Source of the DNA: JBGQOJ01 sp052119585
GTDB lineage: Bacteria > Pseudomonadota > Alphaproteobacteria > Rhodobacterales > Rhodobacteraceae
Assembly: GCF_052119585.1 (NCBI RefSeq)
Contig: NZ_JBGQOJ010000026.1
Coordinates: forward strand, 1 to 42,830
Direction: 5' to 3'
DNA length: 42,830 nucleotides
Program-made: the position numbers and the translations under genes
Part shown: positions 1-7,969 of the stretch, piece by piece
Numbering within the stretch: position 1 is the stretch's first letter
How the letters are laid out: the number at the start of each line of letters is the position of its first letter
Notes under the pieces: model-generated
What the model was told of the DNA's origin: nothing
What the model saw: only the letters and a program-made list of their open reading frames with translations
Databases searched by the model: none

Positions 1-76
<76 letters not shown>

Positions 77-105
77 ATTTAATCAAATAAAACAGTGACT
101 TACAC

Positions 106-123
106 AGCGCCCCAAGGGGCGCT
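106..123 (+). terminator. perfect GC-rich hairpin after the tRNA
   Basis: AGCGCCCC at 106-113 pairs perfectly with GGGGCGCT at 116-123, leaving only AA between the arms. It lies 30 bp after the tRNA CCA, where a transcript end is expected. No T-run follows, so a processing or rho-assisted end is as likely as an intrinsic terminator. Confidence 0.45.
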
Positions 124-233
124 AAACGTGTTTCAAAATTTGAGTCACCACCTGGTCACCAAAAATGGCCAACGCGATGCAAGCTGATTCTCAGTCACCG
201 CAAGGCGGCATCGACAATCAGATTTAGCCGGAC

Positions 234-395
234 GGCATTGTCAGAGGAAACTGGCTTGAGCTGGGCCGAACGTCGGCCTAGCCTTGCCGAATGACAAAAC
301 GCAACCCATTTCGCTACTTCAAAACCAGCCCTGAGGTGCTCCGCCTGGCGGTGATGATGTACATCCGTTTTCCTCTTTCACTGAATAGCCCCTAG
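234..395 (+). pseudogene. IS6-family transposase, N-terminal remnant
   Basis: A short frame starts with ATG at 291 and stops at 393-395, giving 34 residues. It contains RNPFRYFKTSPEVLRLAVM followed by MYIRFPLSL, the N-terminal signature of IS6-family transposases of alphaproteobacteria (FRYFKTSPE...LAV..Y.RFPLSLRNVEDLL). Similarity stops after SLSL-type residues at about position 382, where family members continue with RNVEDLL. A GGCATTGT sequence at 234-241 resembles an IS6 terminal repeat and probably marks the left end. The catalytic DDE region is absent, so this is a dead fragment. The family call is from memory of the signature. Confidence 0.6.
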
Positions 396-522
396 ATTTG
401 TAGATGCCTTGCTTGGTAACTTTGGAAGCAAGGAGGACGAGATGTCCACGAACAAATTCACTGACGAGTTCAAGCGCGATGCGGTCGCTCAGGTTGTTGA
501 TCGGGGCTATGTGCGAACTTAA
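382..522 (+). pseudogene. IS3-family OrfA, N-terminal remnant with probable left end
   Basis: An ATG at 442, preceded by AAGGAGG, opens a 26-residue frame ending at 522. It begins MSTNKFTDEFKRDAVAQVV, the helix-turn-helix start of IS3-family OrfA (transposase_8) proteins, and breaks off after DRGYV, where family members continue with the rest of the HTH. TGAATAGCCCC at 382-392 resembles an IS3 terminal repeat (TGAACCGCCCC-type) and coincides with the point where the neighbouring IS6 similarity stops, so an IS3 element probably inserted into an IS6 element and was later deleted. No OrfB sequence is seen here. Confidence 0.6.
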
Positions 523-723
523 AGATGATTCTGTCTTCGAGAACGGAAGCACCCTGATCCTGCTGGGCCATGCTTGTGAAATGTGGCTTTGGCTGGCTGT
601 CAGTGCTAACAAGAAGAAAGTGAAATGGCGCGCCAAGGCCGCCCTTTTGGCGGGGACGCACTGCCAGTTTCTCCTTTGGGTTTGGCAAGAATTTGCGATT
701 TGATTTGGAATGGGGTGACCACG
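523..723. other. spacer between IS remnants and molybdenum hydroxylase operon
   Basis: This 201-bp stretch separates the OrfA remnant from the first hydroxylase gene. It is less GC-rich than the operon and codes for nothing I can recognise. It should hold the promoter of the downstream genes, but no convincing -35/-10 pair stands out. If the IS insertions removed the native promoter, expression of the hydroxylase may now depend on a junction-derived promoter. Confidence 0.4.
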
Positions 724-1587
724 ATGCGATATGAGAAACCCGCGACGGCAGAGGAAGCCGTACGTCTTTTGGCAAACGAGCCGGGCGTTGCCCGCGTGCT
801 GTCGGGCGGAACGGATATCCTGGTGCAGCTTAAGGCAGGGATCATTGAGCCGGATCTGATTGTCGACATCAAAAGCCTCGACCAGATCAAAGACATCCTC
901 GCTGAGGACGGGGGTTTCAGAATTGGCGCTGCCGTCTCTGGCGCTTCGCTCGGAGAGCACGAGGGCGTTGCCGCGCTTTGGCCGGGGGTCGTCGAAGCCT
1001 TCGAATTGATCGGTTCGACGCAGGTGCAGGGGCGGGCGACGATGGCCGGAAATCTGTGCAACGGGTCGCCTGCGGCAGACAGCGTTCCCGCCATGGTCGC
1101 CGCGAACGCAACGGCGCGCATCGTGGGGCCGGACGGTGTTCGGGACTGTCTGGTGCAGGACATACCCGTCTCGCCGGGCCGTATCTCTTTGGCAAAGGGC
1201 GAGATCGTGACCTCGATCTTTTTGCCCGCACGCCCCGCACGCGCCGCAGACGCCTATCTTCGCTTTACACCTCGCACGGAAATGGACATTGCCGTAGCTT
1301 CAGCCGCTGTCAGTCTGGAACTTGACGGAGGCGGCACATGCATAGCGGCGCAGATCGCACTTGGAGCAATCGCGCCGACTGTCGTGTTGGTCGATGCCGC
1401 GTCCAGATGCATCATCGGAACAAAGCTTGATCTGGTCGCGCTGGAGGCCTTGTCGGCGGCCTGTTCCGCCGCGTGCAATCCAATCGACGACAAGCGTGGA
1501 ACCATCGCGTTCCGCACCCAGGTTGTTGGCGTTCTGGCCAAACGGGCCGCGTTGATTGCCTATAAACGAGCAGGAGGCCGCTCATGA
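724..1587 (+). CDS. molybdenum hydroxylase FAD-binding subunit (CoxM-like)
   Basis: A 287-residue FAD subunit of a xanthine dehydrogenase/CO dehydrogenase-family enzyme, which passes electrons from the Fe-S subunit through FAD to an acceptor in the cytoplasm. The start is ATG at 724, where homology begins (MRYEKPATAEEA); an in-frame extension to 625 has no family similarity. FAD-binding motifs are VLSGGTDILVQLKAG near residues 27-41 and ATMAGNLCNGSPAAD near 103-117. The C-terminal part fits the CO dehydrogenase flavoprotein C-terminal domain. Length matches the family. It overlaps the next gene by 4 bp (ATGA) and heads the operon. The family is clear; the substrate is not. Confidence 0.93.
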   Translation: MRYEKPATAEEAVRLLANEPGVARVLSGGTDILVQLKAGIIEPDLIVDIKSLDQIKDILAEDGGFRIGAAVSGASLGEHEGVAALWPGVVEAFELIGSTQVQGRATMAGNLCNGSPAADSVPAMVAANATARIVGPDGVRDCLVQDIPVSPGRISLAKGEIVTSIFLPARPARAADAYLRFTPRTEMDIAVASAAVSLELDGGGTCIAAQIALGAIAPTVVLVDAASRCIIGTKLDLVALEALSAACSAACNPIDDKRGTIAFRTQVVGVLAKRAALIAYKRAGGRS

Positions 1588-2060
1588 ATACCCTTCACAT
1601 TTCGACCACGGTGAATGGCGACCAGACTGAATTTGTCTGTGCACCGGACGAGACATTGCTGGATGTGCTGCGAAATCGTCTTGGGCTGACCGGCGCAAAA
1701 GAGGGCTGCGGGACCGGCGACTGCGGCGCCTGTAGCGTGACGCTGAACGGGCGCCTTGTCTGTTCGTGTCTGGTTCTGGGGGTAGAGGCCGACGGCGCTG
1801 AAATAGGCACGGTCGAGGGGCTGGCAACAGGCGATCACCTGCATCCCTTGCAACGTAATTTCATTGACCATGCCGCCCTGCAGTGCGGGATCTGCACCCC
1901 CGGCATTCTGGTTGCGGCAAAGGCCCTGCTTGAAAAAAATCCGGACCCGACCGATCAAGAGATCAGATACTGGCTTGCGGGAAACCTGTGCCGCTGCACC
2001 GGCTATGACAAGATCATAAAAGCCGTTCAGATCGCAGCAGCCGAAATGAGGGGTGCATAA
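1584..2060 (+). CDS. molybdenum hydroxylase 2Fe-2S subunit (CoxS-like)
   Basis: A 158-residue iron-sulfur subunit that relays electrons from the molybdenum site to FAD. Both clusters are intact. The N-terminal plant-ferredoxin-type cluster has Cys42, Cys47, Cys50 and Cys60 (GCGTGDCGACSV, then LVCSC). The C-terminal helical cluster domain has Cys101, Cys104, Cys136 and Cys138 (QCGICTPG and LCRCTGY). Length is typical of stand-alone small subunits. It overlaps the FAD-subunit stop by 4 bp and is followed after 1 bp by the large subunit, so the three are translated together in the order medium-small-large. Confidence 0.96.
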   Translation: MNTLHISTTVNGDQTEFVCAPDETLLDVLRNRLGLTGAKEGCGTGDCGACSVTLNGRLVCSCLVLGVEADGAEIGTVEGLATGDHLHPLQRNFIDHAALQCGICTPGILVAAKALLEKNPDPTDQEIRYWLAGNLCRCTGYDKIIKAVQIAAAEMRGA

Positions 2061-2061
2061 G

Positions 2062-4320
2062 ATGGCTTTGGATTCAAAGGTGAACCGCGTGTTCAAAGTG
2101 GTCGGAACCCGCCCTCCGCGCCCCGATGGCGTCGAAAAGGTGACCGGACGTGCGATGTATGGTGCCGATGCGACTGCACCCGGCATGCTGGTGGGGCGCA
2201 TTCTGCGCAGCCCGTATGCTCATGCCATCATTCGGTCCATCGACACCTCTGCGGCAGAGGCACTGAAGGGGGTCAAAGCGGTTGTCACGGCTGCAGATTT
2301 CGGAGTGCCCGATGATCTGTCAATCCGTGATGTGCAGGACAACTGCATGGCGCGGGGAAAGGCGCTGTATCATGGCCACGCCGTTGCCGCCGTCGCCGCG
2401 ACCACCGCAGCCGTAGCCGCGCAGGCGTTAAAGTTGATCCGGGTGACCTATGACGTCCTGCCTCATGTCACGGATGTGGACGAGGCGATGCGCGCGGGCG
2501 CGCCGGTTGTTCAGGCAGGGCGGGTTCTGGAAAACGTTGCGGCGGGATTTTCGGAAAATGTGACAAGCCAGTGCGAATTCGGGCACGGCAATCTGGAGGC
2601 GGGCTTTGCTAGGGCCGACAAGATCATCGAGCGCAGTTTTACCACCGCCGCGACCCATCAGGGATATATCGAACCGCATGCCTGCCTTGCGTCGATGTCG
2701 TCGGACGGACGGGGCGATTTGTGGTGCTGTACGCAGGGCCAGTTCTATGTCCGCACCCTGTGCGCCGAAATCATGGGTATGGACGCCAGCCAGTTGCGGG
2801 TGACAGCTTCGGAAATCGGCGGTGGGTTCGGCGGCAAGACGACGGTGTTCATCGAACCGGTGGCCCTTGCCCTGTCCCGCAAATCGGGGCGGCCTGTCAA
2901 GATCGTGATGACCCGCGACGAGGTGTTCAAGGCGACGGGGCCGACGGTGTCGTCCTCTATGGATGTAAAGATCGGCATGACCAGGGATGGTCGTATCACC
3001 GCTGCGCAAGCCCGTCTGCGCTATCAGGGCGGCGCATTTCCTTCGGGAACTGCGGCGATGGGGGCCCAAAGCGCCTTTGCCTGCTATGATCTTGACGCGG
3101 TTCAGACTTTGGGTTGGAACGTGCTGACCAATCGCCCGAAAGAGGCCGCCTACCGCGCGCCCGGTGCCCCGATGGCGATATATGCTGTCGAAAGCGTTGT
3201 GGACGAGCTGTGTCAGGACCTTGGCCTTGATCCGCTGGACGTCCGGCTGAAGAACGCCGCTGCCAAGGGAACGAAGTCGTCCTATGGTCCGACCTTTGAT
3301 GACATCGGTCTTCGGGCCACGCTTGAGGCGGCAAAGGCGCATCCGCATTACTCCGCCCCCCTTGGTCCAAATCAGGGGCGCGGTCTGTCCTGCGGATTCT
3401 GGTTCAATTTCGGCGGGAATACCTGCGTGTCATTGAACATCAATACCGACGGCACGGTAGGGATTACCGAAGGCAACCCGGATATCGGCGGCTCTCGGGC
3501 GGCGATCAGCCAGATGGCGGCGGAGGAGCTTGGCATTCCCTACGACAAGGTCAGGACGATCATCGCCGACACCAATTCGCTTGGCTACAACGACGTGACC
3601 GATGGCAGTCGCGTCACCTTTTCAGTAGGCCTTGCCACGATCGAGGCGGCGCGGAACGCGATCAAGGTGATGTGCGGGCGGGTTGCGAAAATCTGGGGCA
3701 TCGATGAAGACGCTGTAATGTGGGAAGAGGGATGCGCCAAGCCATCGGGCGCGAATGCAGGCAATTTTGCCCCGATGTCGATCAAGGAGATCGCGGCGAT
3801 CTCTGCCAATACCGGCGGCCCGATCGCAGGTCACCACGAGGTCAATGCAGACGGCGCGGGGGTAAGTTTCGGTGTGCATCTTGCGGATGTCGAGGTTGAC
3901 CCGGAAACCGGCGCGACCAAGATCCTGCGCTACACGGTGTTTCAGGACGCTGGAAAGGCCGTGCATCCCGACTATGTCGAGGGCCAGATGCAAGGCGGAG
4001 CGGTTCAGGGGATCGGCTGGGCGCTGAACGAGGAATACATCTACGGCAAAGATGGATTGCTGCAGAATGCGGGCTTTCTTGATTACCGGGTGCCTGTCGC
4101 CTCGGACCTGCCGGACATCGAAACCGTCATCCTTGAAATCCCGAATCCGGGTCATCCTTATGGCGTGCGCGGGGTCGGCGAGACGCCGATCGTGCCGCCC
4201 TTGGCCACATTGTCAAACGCGGTTGCCCGCGCCATCGGGAAGCGCATGTTCGAACTGCCGATGTCGCCGCCAAAGCTGCTGAAGACGATCGGGCAAAAGG
4301 GGTCCGCATGGTCAAGGTGA
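2062..4320 (+). CDS. molybdenum hydroxylase large, molybdopterin-binding subunit
   Basis: A 752-residue catalytic subunit of the xanthine dehydrogenase family, which uses water as oxygen donor to hydroxylate a carbon next to a heteroatom or carbonyl. ATG at 2062 is preferred over the in-frame GTG at 2053, which lies inside the upstream gene; GAGGGG precedes it. Visible motifs are GGGFGGK at 253-259 (Mo-cofactor loop), AYRAPGAP in mid-protein, and GVGETP with the presumed catalytic Glu707. The active-site loop of form I CO dehydrogenase (AYRCSFR) is absent, so CO oxidation is unlikely. No signal peptide is seen, consistent with a cytoplasmic enzyme. The substrate could be an aromatic, N-heterocyclic or aldehyde compound. 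No XdhC/CoxD-type maturation gene accompanies it. Confidence 0.93.
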   Translation: MALDSKVNRVFKVVGTRPPRPDGVEKVTGRAMYGADATAPGMLVGRILRSPYAHAIIRSIDTSAAEALKGVKAVVTAADFGVPDDLSIRDVQDNCMARGKALYHGHAVAAVAATTAAVAAQALKLIRVTYDVLPHVTDVDEAMRAGAPVVQAGRVLENVAAGFSENVTSQCEFGHGNLEAGFARADKIIERSFTTAATHQGYIEPHACLASMSSDGRGDLWCCTQGQFYVRTLCAEIMGMDASQLRVTASEIGGGFGGKTTVFIEPVALALSRKSGRPVKIVMTRDEVFKATGPTVSSSMDVKIGMTRDGRITAAQARLRYQGGAFPSGTAAMGAQSAFACYDLDAVQTLGWNVLTNRPKEAAYRAPGAPMAIYAVESVVDELCQDLGLDPLDVRLKNAAAKGTKSSYGPTFDDIGLRATLEAAKAHPHYSAPLGPNQGRGLSCGFWFNFGGNTCVSLNINTDGTVGITEGNPDIGGSRAAISQMAAEELGIPYDKVRTIIADTNSLGYNDVTDGSRVTFSVGLATIEAARNAIKVMCGRVAKIWGIDEDAVMWEEGCAKPSGANAGNFAPMSIKEIAAISANTGGPIAGHHEVNADGAGVSFGVHLADVEVDPETGATKILRYTVFQDAGKAVHPDYVEGQMQGGAVQGIGWALNEEYIYGKDGLLQNAGFLDYRVPVASDLPDIETVILEIPNPGHPYGVRGVGETPIVPPLATLSNAVARAIGKRMFELPMSPPKLLKTIGQKGSAWSR

Positions 4321-4553
4321 CGATCTGGGGATCATTGCGGTCTGCCACGGATGGACAGGGTGAAGTCGACGTCGATGCGAGCAATTTCAAGGAATTGCTG
4401 GACCGTCTGGCGACCCAATACCCCGGCCTGAAACCGCAAATCGAACGCGGCGTGTCGCTGGCATTGGATGGCAAAATCTACCGCGAGGCATGGTTTACCG
4501 AAATCGGGCCAGAGAGCGAAGTGGTCCTCATGCCCTATATGACAGGCGGGTGA
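4308..4553 (+). CDS. MoaD/ThiS-family sulfur-carrier protein
   Basis: An 81-residue beta-grasp protein ending in Thr-Gly-Gly, the C-terminal tail that is adenylated and thiocarboxylated in ubiquitin-like sulfur carriers such as MoaD and ThiS. MVKVTIWGSLRSATDG at the start and VVLMPYMTGG at the end fit the fold. It overlaps the end of the hydroxylase large subunit by 13 bp, so it is made with the enzyme. No MoaE, MoeB or ThiF partner is nearby. It may supply sulfur for the hydroxylase cofactor, or serve as an operon-linked MoaD paralogue; this role is inferred from position only. Confidence 0.82.
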   Translation: MVKVTIWGSLRSATDGQGEVDVDASNFKELLDRLATQYPGLKPQIERGVSLALDGKIYREAWFTEIGPESEVVLMPYMTGG

Positions 4554-4651
4554 TAGTCGGCGACTTCGCTGTGACCCAACTTGGTTTCGGGCCAACCGCA
4601 GCACATCTGGTTGTTCGAAATTTGATCGATGTTTCAGTCGCAGTAGATTAT

Positions 4652-4666
4652 GGGCGCTTCGCGCCC
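4652..4666 (+). terminator. hairpin downstream of the hydroxylase operon
   Basis: GGGCGC at 4652-4657 pairs perfectly with GCGCCC at 4661-4666 around a TTC loop. About 30 bp later comes GTTTTGTTTT. The arrangement resembles the hairpin-plus-T ends common in Rhodobacteraceae, but the T-rich part is not adjacent, so the terminator call is tentative. Confidence 0.4.
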
Positions 4667-5184
4667 TGAGCTGCGCCTCCGGCGGGGAAGTTTTGTTTTG
4701 GGGTTACCTGCGAGAACGCCATTAATAGGTGTAAGCAGAACAACGATTGCAATTTCTGGGGCCATTTTGTCCAACCTTAACCGGACAATCCGGCCATTCA
4801 TCTCACAAGTATTCTATCGAATACCATGATGCGGAGTATGAAGTAGCGCGTTAACTCTGGAAGACCTGAATATTCTGACGACGAAGTCCCAAGGATCCGT
4901 AACTGCCGCCTATGCCCCGTTGATTTCGCCGATTTCTGACGTGTGACGGGCTTGTTGATGCCATGGGAGGGCATCCGCGCCGTCAACAAAGTCTCCCCTG
5001 CAGTTGAGGGTGTACCAATTAAAAAAGGTTCACGTGCGCTGCAGTTGAACAGCGGAAAGCCAAGAAACCCTTTCGACGACGACTAAATATTAGCCATATT
5101 GATTAAATTAATGCCATATTTTTATGACCATGTTCGGAATTCTAATTTTTCCCTTGCGTGATTTGCGATCTGTTGTGAACGTGT

Positions 5185-5200
5185 ACCAATAAGAATTGGT
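5185..5200. promoter_or_regulatory. operator-like palindrome ahead of the GntR gene
   Basis: ACCAAT and ATTGGT form a perfect 6-bp inverted repeat around AAGA, ending 15 bp before the GTG start of the GntR-family gene. FadR-type GntR proteins usually bind short palindromes of this size, and autoregulation from such a position is common. A second copy of the left half with flank (GTGTACCAAT) lies at 5010-5019. Binding is inferred. Confidence 0.55.
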
Positions 5201-5215
5201 GCAAAGGAATCCTTG

Positions 5216-5911
5216 GTGTCGGAACAAGACAACTCCAGCCTCGCCTTCGAGCGGCTTCGCGAGATGCTTTGCGAGATGCCGCAAACGGGCGACGTGAAGC
5301 TTCCGACCGAACGCGCGCTTGCCGAAGCGCTACGGATCAGCCGCCGCTCGGTCCGGCGCGCGTTGGAGGTGCTGGAGGCAGAGGGTTTGGTCTGGCGGCG
5401 GCAAGGTGCTGGCACATTTGCAGGGCCGCGACCTGATACGCTTATCGACACACCCGCTCCCGAGGCTAACCTCACCGAAGTGATGGAGGTTCGCCTGCGG
5501 ATCGAACCGCATCTGGCCCAGCTTGCAGCGCTGCGCGCCGGGGCCGAAAGTGTGGAGCGGATGCGTGACATTCTGTCCCGCCTCGAAGTCACCGAGGATG
5601 CTGACGGCCGTGAGCTTTGGGATTCCGCCTTTCACCGCGAAATTGCGCGAGCAGCGGGCAATCGCTTTTTTCTGATGATCTTTGACACGATCGACCGGTC
5701 CCGCCACGAGGAAAGCTGGCGCGCGATCCGCGAACAGGCCCGCAACCGCCCGAACCTTGAACGATACAAGGGCCAGCACCACGAGATCGTCGAGGCGATT
5801 GCGGCCCATGACCCGGTGCGCGCCGGAGAGGCGATGCGCGCGCATATCAAGGCCGTCAACGATGGCGTTCTGAACCTTACAATGATGGAGCAGCCCGCCG
5901 ATGCGCCTTGA
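5216..5911 (+). CDS. GntR-family transcriptional regulator, FadR/FCD subfamily
   Basis: A 231-residue repressor-type regulator. Residues 1-70 form the winged helix (LPTERALAEALRISRRSVRRAL followed by EAEGLVWRRQGAGTF). The rest is an FCD ligand-binding helical domain (EVMEVRLRIEPHLAQLAA, then FHREIARAAGN and a late HHEIVEAI with metal-ligand-type histidines). GTG at 5216 sits 7 bp after AAGGA; TTG at 5213 is a closer alternative. The 3' end overlaps the first ABC ATPase gene by 11 bp, so it leads the transport operon and probably controls it through the palindrome at 5185-5200. FCD proteins usually sense small organic acids; the ligand here is unknown. Confidence 0.9.
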   Translation: MSEQDNSSLAFERLREMLCEMPQTGDVKLPTERALAEALRISRRSVRRALEVLEAEGLVWRRQGAGTFAGPRPDTLIDTPAPEANLTEVMEVRLRIEPHLAQLAALRAGAESVERMRDILSRLEVTEDADGRELWDSAFHREIARAAGNRFFLMIFDTIDRSRHEESWRAIREQARNRPNLERYKGQHHEIVEAIAAHDPVRAGEAMRAHIKAVNDGVLNLTMMEQPADAP

Positions 5912-6890
5912 ACCCGTGCTGGACATCCGCGACCTCTCTATCCGGTTTCGCGGACAGACGATCGACCTGATCGATGGGGTAAGCCTTTCGATCGATCCGG
6001 GTCGGACGCTGTGTCTGGTGGGCGAGTCGGGCTGCGGCAAATCGGTGACCTCGCTGGCCATCATGGGGCTGCTGCCGAAGCAGGCCGCACAAGTGACCGG
6101 GGGACAGGTGTTGTTCCGGGGGCAGAGCCTGTTGACGCGCCCCGAGAATGAGATCGAGGATCTGCGCGGCAACCGGATCGCGATGATCTTTCAAGAGCCG
6201 ATGACCAGCTTGAATCCCATCTTCACCGTTGGCCATCAGGTGGCCGAGGCGGCGCGGCGACACAGGGGCTGTTCTGCGCCAGAGGCGCGCGACCGGGCGT
6301 TGGAGATGTTCCGCAAAGTGCGCATTCCGGCTGCGGAAAAGCGGCTTGACGACTATCCGCACCAGCTTTCGGGGGGGATGCGACAGCGCGTGATGATCGC
6401 CATGGCACTGGTGAACGATCCCGAATTGCTGATCGCGGACGAGCCGACGACGGCGCTTGATGTCACGATTCAGGCGCAAATTCTTGACCTGATGCGAGAG
6501 CTTCAGGAGGAAACCGGCGCGGCGCTGCTGATGATCACCCATGACCTGGGTGTCGTGGCCGAGATCGCCGACGACGTGGCGGTGATGTATGCGGGCCGCG
6601 TGGTCGAAAGCGGCCCGGTGGCACAGATATTCGACGATCCGCAGCATCCCTATACACTGGGGCTCATGGGGTCGATGCCCGCCATATCCGGTCGTCAGGG
6701 GCGACTTTTGACCATTCCCGGTTCGGTCCCCGGCCCCGATGCGATGCCGCCGGGCTGCCGTTTCGCCTCGCGCTGTCCTTTTGCCGATACAGGCTGCGAC
6801 GCTGGTCGGCCACCGTTGACCAACATGACCAACGGACAGCGGGTGGCCTGCTTCCGCGCGCCCCTCGAACGGATGGCGGCAGTGGCATGA
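5901..6890 (+). CDS. ABC transporter ATP-binding protein, dipeptide/oligopeptide type (DppD-like)
   Basis: A 329-residue nucleotide-binding subunit that powers a peptide-type importer at the inner membrane. Walker A is GESGCGKS at 41-48, the ABC signature LSGGMRQR at 156-163, and Walker B ends in Asp180-Glu181. The C-terminal oligopeptide-transporter extension with its Cys-containing stretch (PGCRFASRCPFADTGC) is present, as is usual for DppD/OppD. It overlaps the regulator by 11 bp and the second ATPase gene by 4 bp. Five transport subunits are encoded in the order ATPase, ATPase, binding protein, permease, permease. Confidence 0.95.
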   Translation: MRLEPVLDIRDLSIRFRGQTIDLIDGVSLSIDPGRTLCLVGESGCGKSVTSLAIMGLLPKQAAQVTGGQVLFRGQSLLTRPENEIEDLRGNRIAMIFQEPMTSLNPIFTVGHQVAEAARRHRGCSAPEARDRALEMFRKVRIPAAEKRLDDYPHQLSGGMRQRVMIAMALVNDPELLIADEPTTALDVTIQAQILDLMRELQEETGAALLMITHDLGVVAEIADDVAVMYAGRVVESGPVAQIFDDPQHPYTLGLMGSMPAISGRQGRLLTIPGSVPGPDAMPPGCRFASRCPFADTGCDAGRPPLTNMTNGQRVACFRAPLERMAAVA

Positions 6891-7969
6891 GCGATATCAT
6901 CCTTGAAACCCGCGGCCTTGAACGGCGGTTCGAACAGGGCAGGGGCCTGTTCCGCACCCCGACGGTCATTCACGCGGTCAACGGCGTATCGCTTCGGATC
7001 AGGCGGGGCGAGACCTTTGCCATCGTCGGGGAATCCGGCTGCGGAAAATCCACGCTTGCGCGGCTTTTGCTGCGGCTGATCGACCCGAGTGCTGGCGAGG
7101 TGATCTATGACGGCACACCGCTGACCGATCTTTCGCCCGCCGAAATGCGGGCAAAGCGGGCCGAGATGCAGTTCATCTTTCAGGATCCGTTCTCGTCGCT
7201 GAACCCGCGCATGACGGTCGAGGCGATCATCGGCGAGCCGTTGCGCGTCCACACGACGCTTGGCACCGCGCAGCGACGTGCGAAAGTGGCGGATCTGATG
7301 GTGCGCGTCGGCCTGCGCCCCGAGATGGCCGACCGCTTTCCCCATGAATTCTCGGGTGGGCAGCGACAGCGCATTTCCATCGCGCGGGCGCTGGCCTCAG
7401 GGCCGAAACTGCTGATCGGGGACGAACCTGTTTCGGCGCTTGACGTGTCGGTTCAGGCCCAGATTGTCAACTTGCTGGAGGATCTGAAAGCCGAGTTCGG
7501 GCTGACGCTTGTTGTCATCGCGCACGACCTTGCGGTGATCCGGCACATGAGTGACCGCGTCGCGGTGATGTATCTGGGCGAGGTGGTCGAACTGGCCGGA
7601 ACCGAGGCGCTATTCACTGCGCCGCGCCATCCCTACACACAGGCGCTGCTTGCCGCGATTCCGGTGCCGGTGCCGGGCGGGGCCAAGGGGCGCAAGGTGC
7701 TTGGGGGGGATATGCCGTCGCCTGCAGCGCCACCGCCGGGCTGCCTGTTCAGCACGCGGTGCCCCTATGCGACCGACATCTGTCACAGCACCCGACCGAC
7801 GCTTTCGCAAGGCCCGCATCACGTGGCCTGCCACCACTGGAACGACCTGCCGCCCCCCGTGCTTCCGCTTGCGGTAGCAGGGCACCGCAGCGCCGCAGCC
7901 GAAGCACGTTTTGCCCTGTGGCGGCGTGCAACGCAAAACGGAACCCCCAGCAAGGAGACTATCAAATGA
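6887..7969 (+). CDS. ABC transporter ATP-binding protein, dipeptide/oligopeptide type (DppF-like)
   Basis: A 360-residue second ATPase of the same importer. Walker A is GESGCGKST at 48-56, followed by the signature FSGGQRQR and Walker B LLIGDEP with the D-loop SALD. It carries the C-terminal oligopeptide extension with a Cys-rich piece (PPGCLFSTRCPYATDIC). The N-terminal FEQGRGLFRTPTVIHAVNGVS is typical of DppF/OppF, which pairs with DppD in a heterodimer. It starts with a 4-bp overlap and ends in a 4-bp overlap with the binding-protein gene. An unusually Ala/Arg-rich tail of about 45 residues follows the extension. Confidence 0.95.
   Translation: MSDIILETRGLERRFEQGRGLFRTPTVIHAVNGVSLRIRRGETFAIVGESGCGKSTLARLLLRLIDPSAGEVIYDGTPLTDLSPAEMRAKRAEMQFIFQDPFSSLNPRMTVEAIIGEPLRVHTTLGTAQRRAKVADLMVRVGLRPEMADRFPHEFSGGQRQRISIARALASGPKLLIGDEPVSALDVSVQAQIVNLLEDLKAEFGLTLVVIAHDLAVIRHMSDRVAVMYLGEVVELAGTEALFTAPRHPYTQALLAAIPVPVPGGAKGRKVLGGDMPSPAAPPPGCLFSTRCPYATDICHSTRPTLSQGPHHVACHHWNDLPPPVLPLAVAGHRSAAAEARFALWRRATQNGTPSKETIK

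Larger units (their letters stand above)
4554..5215. other. 662-bp intergenic region upstream of the GntR-ABC operon
   Basis: AT-richer than the flanking genes and without a convincing coding region. It contains a perfect hairpin (4652-4666) near the end of the hydroxylase operon and a 10-base direct repeat CTGCAGTTGA at 4998-5007 and 5039-5048. GTGTACCAAT occurs twice (5010-5019 and 5181-5190), the second inside an operator-like palindrome just before the GntR start. A 63-codon minus-strand frame at 4798-4989 resembles nothing known. Confidence 0.6.

Noticed and set aside
404..703. 99-codon plus-strand frame across the IS3 remnant and the spacer
   Set aside because: It runs out of frame with the OrfA remnant, has no recognisable domain and no ribosome site; treated as chance.
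2062..4320. form I carbon monoxide dehydrogenase assignment
   Set aside because: The diagnostic AYRCSFR active-site loop is replaced by AYRAPGAP, and no CO-dehydrogenase accessory genes are present.
4798..4989. 63-codon minus-strand frame in the 4.6-5.2 kb gap
   Set aside because: No family similarity, no convincing ribosome site and no partner genes.
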